In this document: in pieces, positions 1 to 8,826 of the stretch
Position numbering within the stretch: position 1 is the stretch's first letter
Layout: each line of letters starts with the position of its first letter
Origin: Ktedonosporobacter rubrisoli
GTDB taxonomy: Bacteria > Chloroflexota > Ktedonobacteria > Ktedonobacterales > Ktedonobacteraceae
DNA length: 64,000 nt
Assembly (NCBI RefSeq): GCF_004208415.1
Contig: NZ_CP035758.1
Location: 3,286,001 to 3,350,000 of the forward strand
Reading direction: 5' to 3'
Translations under genes and position numbers: made by a program
The notes under the pieces: generated by a model
What the model was told of the DNA's origin: nothing
What the model saw: the letters and a program-made list of their open reading frames with translations, nothing else
Database searches by the model: none

Positions 1-2
1 CC

Positions 3-689
3 GCTATTACTGCACATAATGATGACGCGTGCTTCACCTTAGATAAGGGAAATATTACTCGTTTACGTGACCTTGATGGCAAAAAATTTGGAGAAGAGGG
101 AGTAGCCTACGAAGAAGGTATTATGAGGGAAGCGCTTCAATACGATGGGGGAAAAGGAGATTTTCAGAAAATAATAATCACAACAGGCACACTTCAGGCG
201 GTCCTTACCGGGGAGGTTGATTTCTCTTGTGAGTATGGTTTATCGATCAGGGAGGCTCTCTATAAAGGCATGAAACTTAAGGTGTTCCCTTTGACAGAGT
301 ATGGTGTACCTGATTACTACACGCCGAATTTTATCACCAGCCCCTCCCTCCTAAAAGAGAAATTCAAGCTCCTAAAGAATTTTATGCAAATTACTCAGCG
401 TGGTTATGAATTTGCGCGTAACGAACCTGAAGCTGCGGCTCACTTACTCATGCAAGGAACAGCTGCAGGAACCTTTCCAGATACAGGTCTCCTTGAGAAC
501 GTGCAGGCCTATTTGAGTCATCGTTACACAGATCCTGGACAGCCGTGGGGGATACAAAAAAAGCGCGTTTGGGATGCCTATATCCACTTTGTTCTTGCAA
601 AAGGCCTTTTGCGAGATAAGCAGAATCGTCCCGTAAAACAACTGGATGCCAGCAGCCTTTTTACAAACATCTGCCTCCAGCCTGGATAA
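3..689 (+). CDS. ABC transporter substrate-binding protein, NMT1/THI5-like (5' truncated)
   Basis: The reading frame is open from the left edge of the window, so this is the C-terminal part (about 228 residues) of a longer protein. The visible ATG at 123 is internal. The stretch RLRDLDGKKFGEEG, followed about 40 residues later by a TLQAVLTGEVDF block, is typical of NMT1/THI5-type periplasmic binding proteins, which deliver thiamine-pyrimidine precursors, riboflavin, nitrate/sulfonate or similar small ligands to an ABC permease. The C-terminal helices (EPEAAAHLL, then RVWDAYIHFVLAKGLL) also fit that fold. The ligand cannot be told from this part. The permease and ATPase genes are not in the window and may lie to the left. 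A ureohydrolase gene follows in the same direction 64 bases downstream, which suggests co-transcription. Family call good, substrate unknown. Confidence 0.75.
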   Translation, partial: AITAHNDDACFTLDKGNITRLRDLDGKKFGEEGVAYEEGIMREALQYDGGKGDFQKIIITTGTLQAVLTGEVDFSCEYGLSIREALYKGMKLKVFPLTEYGVPDYYTPNFITSPSLLKEKFKLLKNFMQITQRGYEFARNEPEAAAHLLMQGTAAGTFPDTGLLENVQAYLSHRYTDPGQPWGIQKKRVWDAYIHFVLAKGLLRDKQNRPVKQLDASSLFTNICLQPG

Positions 690-753
690 AGCTTCTGCTC
701 TCGATGGTTTCTCCCAGCTTGTTATGCTAAAGATAGAGAGGAGAAGATTTCCG

Positions 754-1713
754 ATGAAGCAAGAAAAAGAACCCATCTATAGCGGAATTGCGACCTATTT
801 GCGCACACCATACATTCACCTCAACGAGGCACAAGACTATGATGTGGCTATTCTGGGGATACCTGTAGACTATGGCACGACGGTGCGAAGTGGACAACGC
901 TTTGCTCCACGAGCAATACGCGAATACTCTTTCTATAATTATGCTGAAGACGAGATGCTGTTCGATCTTTCAACCGATGAGCCGCTAACTGCTGCACGAT
1001 TGCTGATAGGAGATCTTGGCGATATAGCTGTCTGGCCTGCCAACCCTGAGAAAACGAATGAGGCCATTATACAGACTGTATGTCAGGTGCGTACAACTAC
1101 TTTTCCCTTCATCTTTGGTGGGGACCATTCTATTACTTATGCTACCTTTCTTGGCTGTAAACAGGCTTTAGATCGTCAGGGACAAATGCCACTGGGCTTA
1201 TTACATTTTGATGCTCATCTTGATGTTGATGAAGATTTTCTGACCATGCCGCGGGTGCATCATGGAAATGTTTTCGGTCAGCTTATCAGGGAGGGTCATT
1301 TACAAGGAGAGCATGTAGTCTCCATTGGAATACGCGGGCTTGATTATCTTAGATGTGCAAGATTTGCGAAGAATGCCGGAATAAAGCAATATACGGCAGA
1401 AGAAGTGCGCAAGCATACTTTAGAGACAATAATGAACGAGGCCATTGCTTTGCTAAAGAATACCTGCCGCGCTGTCTATGTAACGTTTGACATTGATTGT
1501 ATTGATCCTTCACAGGCGCCAGGGACGGGAACACCTGTATTTGGTGGTCTTCTTCTCCAGGAAGTCCTTCCAGCACTTCGTCTTCTCTCCCAGCTTCCAG
1601 TCGTCGCATTTGATCTTGTTGAGCTTAGTCCTTCTCTCGATACAACAGGAATCACCACCGTAGCTGCCAGCGAAATTCTCTGGCAATTTTTAGCATTTGG
1701 GTTAGCCATTTAA
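754..1713 (+). CDS. Agmatinase/guanidino-acid ureohydrolase family protein
   Basis: A 319-residue Mn-dependent ureohydrolase (arginase/agmatinase superfamily) that hydrolyses a guanidino group to urea and an amine. The metal-binding motifs are present in order: GGDHS, FDAHLD, and DIDCIDPSQAPGTGTP. The last of these is the agmatinase-type signature rather than the arginase one. The frame is open further upstream, but ATG 754 is chosen because a GAGAGGAGA ribosome site precedes it at 736-744. Length fits the family. The neighbour upstream encodes an ABC binding protein, so uptake and cleavage of a guanidino compound is possible but unproven. Agmatine, guanidinobutyrate and guanidinopropionate hydrolases cannot be separated by eye. 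It converges on the Rieske gene with a 129-base gap that holds only a weak hairpin (1781-1797). Confidence 0.88.
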   Translation: MKQEKEPIYSGIATYLRTPYIHLNEAQDYDVAILGIPVDYGTTVRSGQRFAPRAIREYSFYNYAEDEMLFDLSTDEPLTAARLLIGDLGDIAVWPANPEKTNEAIIQTVCQVRTTTFPFIFGGDHSITYATFLGCKQALDRQGQMPLGLLHFDAHLDVDEDFLTMPRVHHGNVFGQLIREGHLQGEHVVSIGIRGLDYLRCARFAKNAGIKQYTAEEVRKHTLETIMNEAIALLKNTCRAVYVTFDIDCIDPSQAPGTGTPVFGGLLLQEVLPALRLLSQLPVVAFDLVELSPSLDTTGITTVAASEILWQFLAFGLAI

Positions 1714-1842
1714 TTCCCATATGTGCAACAACTGGTAAGTACAAAGAGGAAGAGGAGCATCGATATCCAGGCTTTCCCTTCTCCATAACTGATGGAGAGG
1801 AAAAATGCTCTTCCACCCATCAGCTCTGGAAAATGGAGGGCT

Positions 1843-2958
1843 CTATTGGGCTAACTGACGCAAAACAAAATTGCGGAACAAAGCTATATGCTTCTCGACA
1901 GGTGCATAGATCCCTCCAGAAGCATAAGCCCTTGACGTGACTCCTTGTTGGACCAGCTTGCATAGCTCGATGTCTTCTTGCGCAATAATATTCGCAAGAG
2001 CAACTGTATCCATCGGATCAAAGTCTGCAGCAGCGATAACCTCAGGTTCGAAGAGCCAGAAGGAAACGATAGATGTCGTCTGAGCACTTCGCGGATAGAA
2101 AACCAATACCTGGACATGATCGCGAACGAGCGTTATCGAGATATTAGGGAACACAACTATGGAATGGATGAGGCGCCTCTCTTCGGGAGCTAACGTGGAG
2201 AGTGGAGGGCGAGAAGCTCGTCCAGTGAGGGTAAACGCTTCGGCATGCTCGGCAAGTGCTAAGGGCGTCGTACTCTCTGCAAGGGTTGGATACGAACGGA
2301 TGGTTGGAAACAGATCACAAAATTCGGGGTGGACGGTAGGACAATGATAACATTCCAGGCCATTCTCAAAGGCGATCTTCCAATTGGCCTGCACCTCATA
2401 GATCTCCGTCTTGCCTACCTCCAGTCCCTCTAAGTGATGAGACACATGTGACGAACCAACACAACTAAGAGGATCAGTAAGTTGAGAGGACAAGGGAGCA
2501 GGAGAGGGAGAGAGGTTGATCCAGATCAAACCCCAACAGAGCTCTAGAGCCACAGGCACTAAGCCAAAGGCCGCAGGATCAAAATCCTGGGCATGGAGCA
2601 CATTGGGTGCGCCAAGCAAGCTGCCGTCAAGTTTGTAGGTCCAGCCATGATAGCCACATTGCAGCGACCCTTTGAGCCGCCCCTGGGCCTTGGCGCAAAG
2701 GCGGGCGCCCCGGTGCCGACAGACGTTGAAGAAGGCCCGCAGCTTGCCGTGCTGATCGCGCAGGAGGATGAGGCTTTCCTGGGCTAGAGTCACGAGCTGG
2801 TACATGCCTGGATCGGGCAGCAGGCTGCTATGGCCCACACAGATCCACAGGCGCGAGAAGATGCGTTCTTCTTCGAGGGCATGGATTTCTGGATCGTGAT
2901 AGTAGTGGCCGGGCAGGGTCGCAGGCAAGGGCTCGTGAGCGCTTGTCGGTGTGGTCAT
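1843..2958 (-). CDS. Rieske non-heme iron oxygenase, alpha subunit (GbcA/CntA-like)
   Basis: A 371-residue aromatic-ring-hydroxylating-type oxygenase alpha subunit. The N-terminal Rieske domain has the [2Fe-2S] ligands CRH...CGYH at about residues 81-104. The catalytic domain has NGLECYHCPTVHPEF, which carries two His ligands of the mononuclear iron and matches the glycine betaine/carnitine/stachydrine demethylase branch better than true ring dioxygenases. Such enzymes oxidise N-methyl or quaternary amines using electrons from a separate reductase. No reductase gene is adjacent, although a ferredoxin lies far away at 36.3 kb. The gene is 103 bases downstream of an APH-like kinase on the same strand. 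Family secure, substrate inferred only. Confidence 0.88.
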   Translation of the reverse strand: MTTPTSAHEPLPATLPGHYYHDPEIHALEEERIFSRLWICVGHSSLLPDPGMYQLVTLAQESLILLRDQHGKLRAFFNVCRHRGARLCAKAQGRLKGSLQCGYHGWTYKLDGSLLGAPNVLHAQDFDPAAFGLVPVALELCWGLIWINLSPSPAPLSSQLTDPLSCVGSSHVSHHLEGLEVGKTEIYEVQANWKIAFENGLECYHCPTVHPEFCDLFPTIRSYPTLAESTTPLALAEHAEAFTLTGRASRPPLSTLAPEERRLIHSIVVFPNISITLVRDHVQVLVFYPRSAQTTSIVSFWLFEPEVIAAADFDPMDTVALANIIAQEDIELCKLVQQGVTSRAYASGGIYAPVEKHIALFRNFVLRQLAQ

Positions 2959-3061
2959 CGTTTCTTCCTCACTTGCTAGTTAGAACAGAATCATGGAATA
3001 TCCCTTTTTCTCTATCGGTTGTGGCGAGAGAAGGTAAAGGTAGTTCACCTTTCTCGCCTCA

Positions 3062-4030
3062 TCATAACAAGAAATGGTCTCGCACAAAATTTTCATATGA
3101 TCTGGCCTCATTTGCCGGGGGAAATTCAGGGTGGACCGGAACAAACTCATTTGGAGGCGTTTGTCTGGCAGCGAGGTGAGCATCAGTCAAATAGCGCCTT
3201 GCCAAGAACGCTTGCTGGAGATGAGCGCACCAGAGAGATTTTTGCAGCGCTGAGGTCAAGACCTGGAAATAAAAACGATTCCGCTGCTGAGGGTTGGTAA
3301 GGTCAACCTGGAACAATGTGAGTATTTCTTCCCATTGCGTGGCAGGGCACATCCACCAAAGCATATCAGCGAGATCATGCAAAGGGTCGGAAAGATGAAA
3401 TGTTTCCCAATCGACCAGGTACATGCTTGTTGGGGTGACGAGGACATTGCCATGATGAATATCACCATGTGAGGGAACGAGGCCGGAGCCTTGAATGTGC
3501 GAAAGGCTGCACTCAGCTTGTTCTAGCAAATCCTCGATCTCTTTTCTATAAGCCATATCCTGGATGTAAGAATGCTGACAAAATGCTTTGCTGCATCGGA
3601 GAGAACGTGTAAGCAGATCGCGATAACTCTCATTGTACGAAGCAGACACATAACGACGAAGCGCTTGCAGGCTTTGAAGATGCTTCAGCAAGCCTGCTAA
3701 AGATCGAAAGTCGCCAGACTTCCAGGCGTAATTGAGCGGCGCAGCCTGTACATATTCTTGTACCGTAATGGTGGTATTGGCGAAGATCCCACCAGCCAGA
3801 TAACTAGGGGTTAGCTGGCTATTGGCAAGATACTGGATAAGGCGATAATTGATTCCCAGTTTGACGAATACTTTGATATATGGCGATGCCCAGACAAAGC
3901 TCGGGGCGATTGTGCAATAGCTTTGCACAACTCGCCATTGAGTTGGCTGGACCGTGAGCTGCAAGTAGGCGCAGATACGTTCTTCCAGTGCTGTCATAGA
4001 TATTTCCTCCGGAGCGTCCTGTGCTTTCAT
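3062..4030 (-). CDS. Aminoglycoside phosphotransferase/choline kinase-like protein
   Basis: A 322-residue member of the APH/choline-kinase superfamily (protein-kinase fold). The catalytic loop reads SHGDIHHGNVLV (the HxDxxxxN Brenner motif) and the metal-binding Asp follows in LVDWE, then DPLHDLADMLWW. The N-terminal nucleotide-binding lobe is less conserved, as usual. These enzymes phosphorylate small alcohols or amino compounds such as aminoglycosides, choline, homoserine or methylthioribose, and the target here is not recognisable. It is transcribed away from the ammonia-lyase gene across a 244-base divergent region and in the same direction as the Rieske gene. It could be a self-resistance kinase for the neighbouring cluster, but nothing in the sequence proves that. 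Confidence 0.8.
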   Translation of the reverse strand: MKAQDAPEEISMTALEERICAYLQLTVQPTQWRVVQSYCTIAPSFVWASPYIKVFVKLGINYRLIQYLANSQLTPSYLAGGIFANTTITVQEYVQAAPLNYAWKSGDFRSLAGLLKHLQSLQALRRYVSASYNESYRDLLTRSLRCSKAFCQHSYIQDMAYRKEIEDLLEQAECSLSHIQGSGLVPSHGDIHHGNVLVTPTSMYLVDWETFHLSDPLHDLADMLWWMCPATQWEEILTLFQVDLTNPQQRNRFYFQVLTSALQKSLWCAHLQQAFLARRYLTDAHLAARQTPPNEFVPVHPEFPPANEARSYENFVRDHFLL

Positions 4031-4274
4031 GGGTAACTGATATTGTGACCTTTCATAACAACAAAATCGGTCGATCTTTGCTCCTAGAGTATTAGAAGGG
4101 CGAGCCTCTCTTCTTGAGCAGGTACCAGATGTAGAAACGCCAGATGAAGGTATTTCCTGAAACGCTCTCCTATTCTTATGGACTTTGATGAGATTTGATT
4201 AAAGAATAGCCTGCTTTGTTCCGAAGGATATCAAAAAAGAGAACCGTATTGGGCAAAAGAAACCCAGGAGAAGA

Positions 4275-5915
4275 ATGCAGGTGAAATATTCAAAGAAGGT
4301 TAAGGAAATGCCAGAGCTTACAAGTGTACAGCTAGATGGAAAAACATTGACTATCAGGGATGTTGTTCGGATTGCTAGAAACACGCAGGACAGCATATGT
4401 ACACTCTCTCATGAGGCATGCCAAAGAATTGAAGCCTCCTATGCCCTTAAACAACAATTTCTCCAAACCAAACAGCCCATGTATGGAATTACAACGGGCT
4501 TTGGTGACAGTGGAAGGCGGCAGATTTCTGCTAGAAAAGCAGCCCAATTGCAATCTAATTTAATCAGATTTCTGCTTTGCGGCACCGGCCCGTTAGTTCC
4601 TCCTGAAGTGACAAGAGCCACAATGCTCATCCGCGTGAATTGCTTAGCGCGAGGGAACTCAGCGATACGAAAAGAAGTTATCAATCGGCTCCTATATTTT
4701 TTGGGGCAGGATATCTTGCCACTCATCCCTGCCTGCGGATCGGTTGGTGCAAGCGGAGATCTCGTTCCTCTCTCCTATCTTGCTGCTATGGTTATTGGCG
4801 AAGGAAACGTTTGTGAGCAAGGAACGCTTAAAGAGATAGCTGAGGTATTGAAGGCGCATAAGCTTGAGCCTCTGACCCTTGAAGCCAAGGAAGGGCTAGC
4901 ACTGGTGAATGGAACGTCCTTTATGTCAGGCTTTGCCTGTCTTACCTCCTATGATGTAGGGGAATTGGCTTTTATTGCAGATGTGAGTACGGCCATGGCC
5001 TGTGAGGCTCTCTGTTGTAGTAGAGGGCATTTTGAGGCCTTTATACATGCACAGAAACCGCATCAAGGGCAAATAAAAAGTGCTGCCAACATTGCCCGCC
5101 TGCTAGAAGATTCGTGCTTGGCCCAGAGCGATCAACAAATCCTGGCGAGCTATGAGGAACTTGCCCAGAGGGAGTATCAAGAACTGGGGCAAATGCAGCA
5201 AAGCAAATATTCGCTAAGGTGTGCTCCTCATATCATCGGCGTCCTCTATGACACGCTCTCCTGGGTTGAGGCTTGGATCGAAACCGAGATTAATTCTTCG
5301 AATGATAATCCCTTATTTGATGTAGAAACTCAAGCTATCCATCACGGAGGGAATTTTTACGGAGGTCATATTGCTCAGGCCATGGATGCGCTAAAAATTG
5401 CCGTTGCCAATATTGCCGACCTGCTTGATAGGCAATTGGAATTGGTGGTTGATGAAAAATTTAATAATGGCTTGACTCCAAATTTAATTCCCTTTCTCAG
5501 GGAAGACGCTGAGGAAGCTGGTTTATATCACGGTTTTAAAGGTATGCAGTTGACTTGTTCAGCGTTAACCGCTGAAGCATTAAAATTAGCAGGCCCGGCT
5601 AGTATCTTTTCGCGTTCGACGGAAGCACACAATCAAGATAAAGTGAGCATGGGGTCGATAGCAGCCCGCGATGCCTATACCATGGTTGAGTTAGTACAGC
5701 ATGTTGCGGCAATTCATCTTTTAGCGCTTTGTCAAGCAGTAGATCTGCGCGGAAGGGAACGTATGAGCACGCTAACACGGGCCGTTTATGAGGCCATACG
5801 CCAAACGGTTCCATTTGTTGGGAGTGATCGACGTATGGATGATGATATTGAAAAGGTGGTTACGTTGATTCGTTCCTCGACCTTGCGCCAGGCTATCGAA
5901 ACTACTATGGGATAA
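4275..5915 (+). CDS. Aromatic amino acid ammonia-lyase/aminomutase (PAL-like, MIO enzyme)
   Basis: A 546-residue HAL/PAL superfamily enzyme. The MIO cofactor triad Ala159-Ser160-Gly161 lies in GSVGASGDLVPLSYLA, and the catalytic Tyr loop in YGITTGFGDSG. The substrate-selectivity pair is Phe99-Leu100 (NLIRFLLCGTG). In characterised enzymes Phe-Leu at this place goes with phenylalanine, His-Leu with tyrosine and Ser-His with histidine, so phenylalanine is the likely substrate. The product would be trans-cinnamate, or beta-phenylalanine if the enzyme is an aminomutase; these cannot be separated by eye. ATG 4275 is preceded by AGGAGAAG. It is the first gene of a tight run (ACP 23 bases downstream, then oxoamine synthase, ketosynthase and ligase), so it probably makes the starter of a specialised metabolite rather than serving histidine degradation. 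Confidence 0.85.
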   Translation: MQVKYSKKVKEMPELTSVQLDGKTLTIRDVVRIARNTQDSICTLSHEACQRIEASYALKQQFLQTKQPMYGITTGFGDSGRRQISARKAAQLQSNLIRFLLCGTGPLVPPEVTRATMLIRVNCLARGNSAIRKEVINRLLYFLGQDILPLIPACGSVGASGDLVPLSYLAAMVIGEGNVCEQGTLKEIAEVLKAHKLEPLTLEAKEGLALVNGTSFMSGFACLTSYDVGELAFIADVSTAMACEALCCSRGHFEAFIHAQKPHQGQIKSAANIARLLEDSCLAQSDQQILASYEELAQREYQELGQMQQSKYSLRCAPHIIGVLYDTLSWVEAWIETEINSSNDNPLFDVETQAIHHGGNFYGGHIAQAMDALKIAVANIADLLDRQLELVVDEKFNNGLTPNLIPFLREDAEEAGLYHGFKGMQLTCSALTAEALKLAGPASIFSRSTEAHNQDKVSMGSIAARDAYTMVELVQHVAAIHLLALCQAVDLRGRERMSTLTRAVYEAIRQTVPFVGSDRRMDDDIEKVVTLIRSSTLRQAIETTMG

Positions 5916-5938
5916 CAGCGGGAGAAGAGAGTTCGGAC

Positions 5939-6220
5939 ATGACACAAGAGATTGAAAAACGAGTTGTTGAGATCATTGCTCATCATCTCAAGATGCGAAA
6001 AGAAAAAATTACCCTGGAGACGCATCTCATGGGCGATCTTGGGGCTGACTCTATAGACATTGTTTCATTAGGGATGCGCCTTGAGGAAGAGTTTTGTGTC
6101 ACTATCCCATCTGAAGTAATGATGTCGCATGATAGACTACAGGATCTGATTACTTATCTCACAACGCTTCTGGAAAAACAAACATCCGTTCCCTTCCCTC
6201 CTCCTCACAAGGAGGGCTAA
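5939..6220 (+). CDS. Acyl carrier protein (cluster ACP 1)
   Basis: A 93-residue discrete acyl carrier protein. Ser38 in DLGADSIDIV is the 4'-phosphopantetheine attachment site, and the four-helix ACP pattern is complete (EEFCVTIPSE is the helix III approach). It probably holds acyl or aryl intermediates for the ketosynthase and oxoamine synthase just downstream. It starts 23 bases after the ammonia-lyase stop and ends 36 bases before the oxoamine synthase, so it sits inside one operon. The short Pro-rich tail after residue 85 (SVPFPPPHKEG) is not part of the ACP fold. A second lone ACP lies at 10570-10812 on the other strand, so the two may serve different steps. Confidence 0.92.
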   Translation: MTQEIEKRVVEIIAHHLKMRKEKITLETHLMGDLGADSIDIVSLGMRLEEEFCVTIPSEVMMSHDRLQDLITYLTTLLEKQTSVPFPPPHKEG

Positions 6221-6256
6221 GTGCCTCTTGAAACAAGATATGTGGGGTGAAAAGGT

Positions 6257-7483
6257 ATGCTATCATCATCTGTCACAGACGAATGGAAATTTACCGAGTT
6301 CGTCCTAGCAGCGCAGCAAGAAAGTTTCTTGTACGATATTCCTGTGGTACAAGGTCCGGCTTACACAACGGTTTCTATCGAGCAGAAGGCCTACGTGAAC
6401 TTTGCTGGAATCAATTTTCTCGGCTTGCAACAGGACCCGCAAGTTCTTGAGTATTTTACGAGAGCTGCCTATACCTATGGGCTGGTAACCGGGGGATCTC
6501 GAATGACTCAGGGGGTTAGTCAGGCTCATCGTGAGCTTGAGGAGATGATCTGCCGCCTGACTGGCAAGGAACGGACCATTACGTTTGCCTCAGGCTTGCT
6601 GGCCAACCTGGGCTTTGTTCACGCTATGAGTTCGCAATGCTATATGAATCCCCACTGTTCTATTGATAATCGGGATGCGATTTTTGTCCTGGATCATGAT
6701 TGTCATTGGAGCTTGTGGAAAGCTGTTGAGCGCTTCCCCTTTGGAAAACAACTTTTCTCGTTTCGCCATAATACTCCTGCTCATTTGAGGGAGCTATTGA
6801 TTCCCCTTGCTGGAAAAAAAGTAATTGTGATTTTTGAGAGTGTTTATTCCTCTGATGGTAGTATTGCCCCGATAGGTGAAATACTCGATATATGTGAAGA
6901 ATATGGAGCAATAAGCTATGTTGATGATGCAAATGGCTTTCTCATCTACGGTCCCGAGCAGAGACCCTTCGCTCACGAATTTGCCCATCTGCCGCGGGCG
7001 ACCTTCATTATGATGTCATTTGCGAAATCAGTAGGACTAGAAGGTGGAGCTATTGCCGGTCCACATGATGCTATTCTGGCGTTTGAACTTCTTTCTGGAA
7101 CCTCTCTCTTCACAGCTGCTATGCAACCACCTACAGCAAGTACCGCACATATGATCATACAAAAATTACAGACCCATCCTCATCTCGTAGACACCTATTT
7201 AGAGCGGGCCGCTCTTTTTCGCCAGCGTTTAACAGAAATTGGCTGTACCCTTTATTCTTCACCTTCCTATATTACCTCTATTTTCGTCGGTTCTGATAGT
7301 AAGGTGAAGTGCATACGACGTGCATTTCATGAGCAAAACTATATTATCCCTGTATTTCATTATCCAGCCGTCAAACAGAACCAGGCAATTGTGCGCATCA
7401 TCTTGCATGCTCATCATACAGAGGAGCAGATCAATGCATTTCTAGAGCTCCTCGCAGAGCTCAAAAAGCTGTATGCGTTTTAA
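6257..7483 (+). CDS. Alpha-oxoamine synthase (AONS/KBL-like PLP enzyme)
   Basis: A 408-residue fold-type I PLP enzyme of the alpha-oxoamine synthase family, which decarboxylates an amino acid while condensing it with an acyl thioester to give an alpha-amino ketone. Visible motifs: GGSRMTQGVSQAHRELE near the N-terminus, ESVYSSDGSIAPI (residues about 194-206), YVDDANGFLIYG with the cofactor-contacting Asp, and SFAKSVGLEGG with the Schiff-base Lys257. It departs from housekeeping BioF and Kbl (no classical LGKA.GSSGG around the lysine), which fits specialised relatives such as those in prodigiosin-type or CAI-1-type pathways. The neighbouring ACP, KAS III and ligase suggest an ACP-bound acyl substrate. 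The amino acid partner is unknown. ATG 6257 follows a GTGGGGTGA purine-rich site. Confidence 0.82.
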   Translation: MLSSSVTDEWKFTEFVLAAQQESFLYDIPVVQGPAYTTVSIEQKAYVNFAGINFLGLQQDPQVLEYFTRAAYTYGLVTGGSRMTQGVSQAHRELEEMICRLTGKERTITFASGLLANLGFVHAMSSQCYMNPHCSIDNRDAIFVLDHDCHWSLWKAVERFPFGKQLFSFRHNTPAHLRELLIPLAGKKVIVIFESVYSSDGSIAPIGEILDICEEYGAISYVDDANGFLIYGPEQRPFAHEFAHLPRATFIMMSFAKSVGLEGGAIAGPHDAILAFELLSGTSLFTAAMQPPTASTAHMIIQKLQTHPHLVDTYLERAALFRQRLTEIGCTLYSSPSYITSIFVGSDSKVKCIRRAFHEQNYIIPVFHYPAVKQNQAIVRIILHAHHTEEQINAFLELLAELKKLYAF

Positions 7484-7540
7484 TCTTGCACGGGAGCCGT
7501 TGTGTTTTTGTTCCAGTATGAGAAGCAGGGAGAGGGTTTT

Positions 7541-8794
7541 ATGAGAAGAGACATTACTGCTGATACCTGGCCGGCCTATCGCTACATTGTGCCCGATACT
7601 TATACACAAGCAAAAGTACGATTGACTGGTCTGGGGTCATCTATCCCGAAGGGAATGATCACCAACGATTTTTTTGCTTATATTGCCACACGCTTAGGAT
7701 ATCCACGCAAGGGTACCGATTTTGAACGAGCAACAGGATTAAGCGCTCGTTGCGTACGCTCTTGCACGCTTGAACAGTGCCGCAGGATTGCAGGTACCGA
7801 TGCCCCAGGTCTTATAGATGATCCAATGGCATTTCATGATGAGAGCTTGATTGACATGGCAGTAGCAGCTGCCCAACATGCCCTGGCCAGCGCAGGGCGA
7901 GAAGCACCTGAAGTGGATATGGTGATTGCTACCTCTTCTTCTGACAATTATATATTTCCGACGATTGCGGGTTTGGTGCAGAGGCAACTTGGATGTAGAT
8001 CCATACGTGCTTCTACACTCAAAGGTGGCTGCGCGTGTATTACGGAAGCGCTCCAAATGGCAGCGGAGGCACTTGCCACCAGCAACGTACGCGTCGTGTT
8101 GATCGTCGCAGCAGAAGCAGTCATAGCAAACTCTGTACATATTCTTGATTGGCGATCAAGCTTGCTTTTCGGGGAAGGGGCCAGCGCCTTTGTCCTGGAG
8201 CGCGGAATAACCCAGGGGGACGAAACCTATGCCATAAATGGCTACAATGCTCATCAAGCAGAGGTTTTATGGTACCAGGCGCTCTTGCACAAAGATGCAA
8301 GAGAGGCCGTCAATATTGATCAACAAATCTTAGAAATGTATCAGAAGAGCTGTGGTGAGCAGGTAGATCATCTTCTCGCAAAGTATCGGATGGGCTATGC
8401 AAGCATGAGTGGCAAACGCGTTTATGAGGATGCCCCACAAGCCATGGCCGAGTGTGTTGATGTCCTATGCCGTCATGCCCACCTTTCGCCTGAAGAACTT
8501 GGCTCTATTGTTCCTCATCAAGCCAATTCACGGATTGTACGTCGTGTCGGAGAAGTGCTTATGCTTGAGTACGGTTGGCCCGGCAACACGTCAGGAAAAC
8601 TTGCTGACTACTTCTGCTCCTACGGAAATCTTTCTAATGCCAGTATTGGCGTCGCGCTTGTTGAAATGCTGCGTTCACAGCGTTTGCAGCCCGGTCAATG
8701 GATAGCGTTGCCTGCCGCAGGTGGAGGGTTTCACTATGGGTGCTGGTTGTTTCAGTATCAGGGCTTGAAGCATTCTGAAGTATTGGTAGCTTGA
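7541..8794 (+). CDS. KAS III-like beta-ketoacyl synthase
   Basis: A 417-residue thiolase-fold enzyme of the FabH/KAS III group, longer than FabH itself (about 320 residues). The catalytic triad is in place: Cys164 (GGCACITEAL), His326 (VPHQANSR) and Asn363 (GNLSNAS). The usual Gly two residues after the active Cys is replaced by another Cys, an oddity shared by specialised KAS III relatives. The frame is open from 7502, but ATG 7541 is chosen because GCAGGGAGAGGG lies just upstream. Related enzymes condense an acyl thioester with malonyl-ACP or another nucleophile, or act as acyltransferases. The stop is 32 bases before the ligase start, so it belongs to the same operon. Substrate inferred to come from the cinnamate branch. 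Confidence 0.85.
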   Translation: MRRDITADTWPAYRYIVPDTYTQAKVRLTGLGSSIPKGMITNDFFAYIATRLGYPRKGTDFERATGLSARCVRSCTLEQCRRIAGTDAPGLIDDPMAFHDESLIDMAVAAAQHALASAGREAPEVDMVIATSSSDNYIFPTIAGLVQRQLGCRSIRASTLKGGCACITEALQMAAEALATSNVRVVLIVAAEAVIANSVHILDWRSSLLFGEGASAFVLERGITQGDETYAINGYNAHQAEVLWYQALLHKDAREAVNIDQQILEMYQKSCGEQVDHLLAKYRMGYASMSGKRVYEDAPQAMAECVDVLCRHAHLSPEELGSIVPHQANSRIVRRVGEVLMLEYGWPGNTSGKLADYFCSYGNLSNASIGVALVEMLRSQRLQPGQWIALPAAGGGFHYGCWLFQYQGLKHSEVLVA

Positions 8795-8826
8795 GATGAC
8801 GATCGGTAAAGCAAAAGAGGTATTTC

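Noticed and set aside
1781..1797. CTCCAT-AACTG-ATGGAG hairpin as intrinsic terminator of the ureohydrolase gene
   Set aside because: Only six pairs and no following T-run on either strand; too weak to list.
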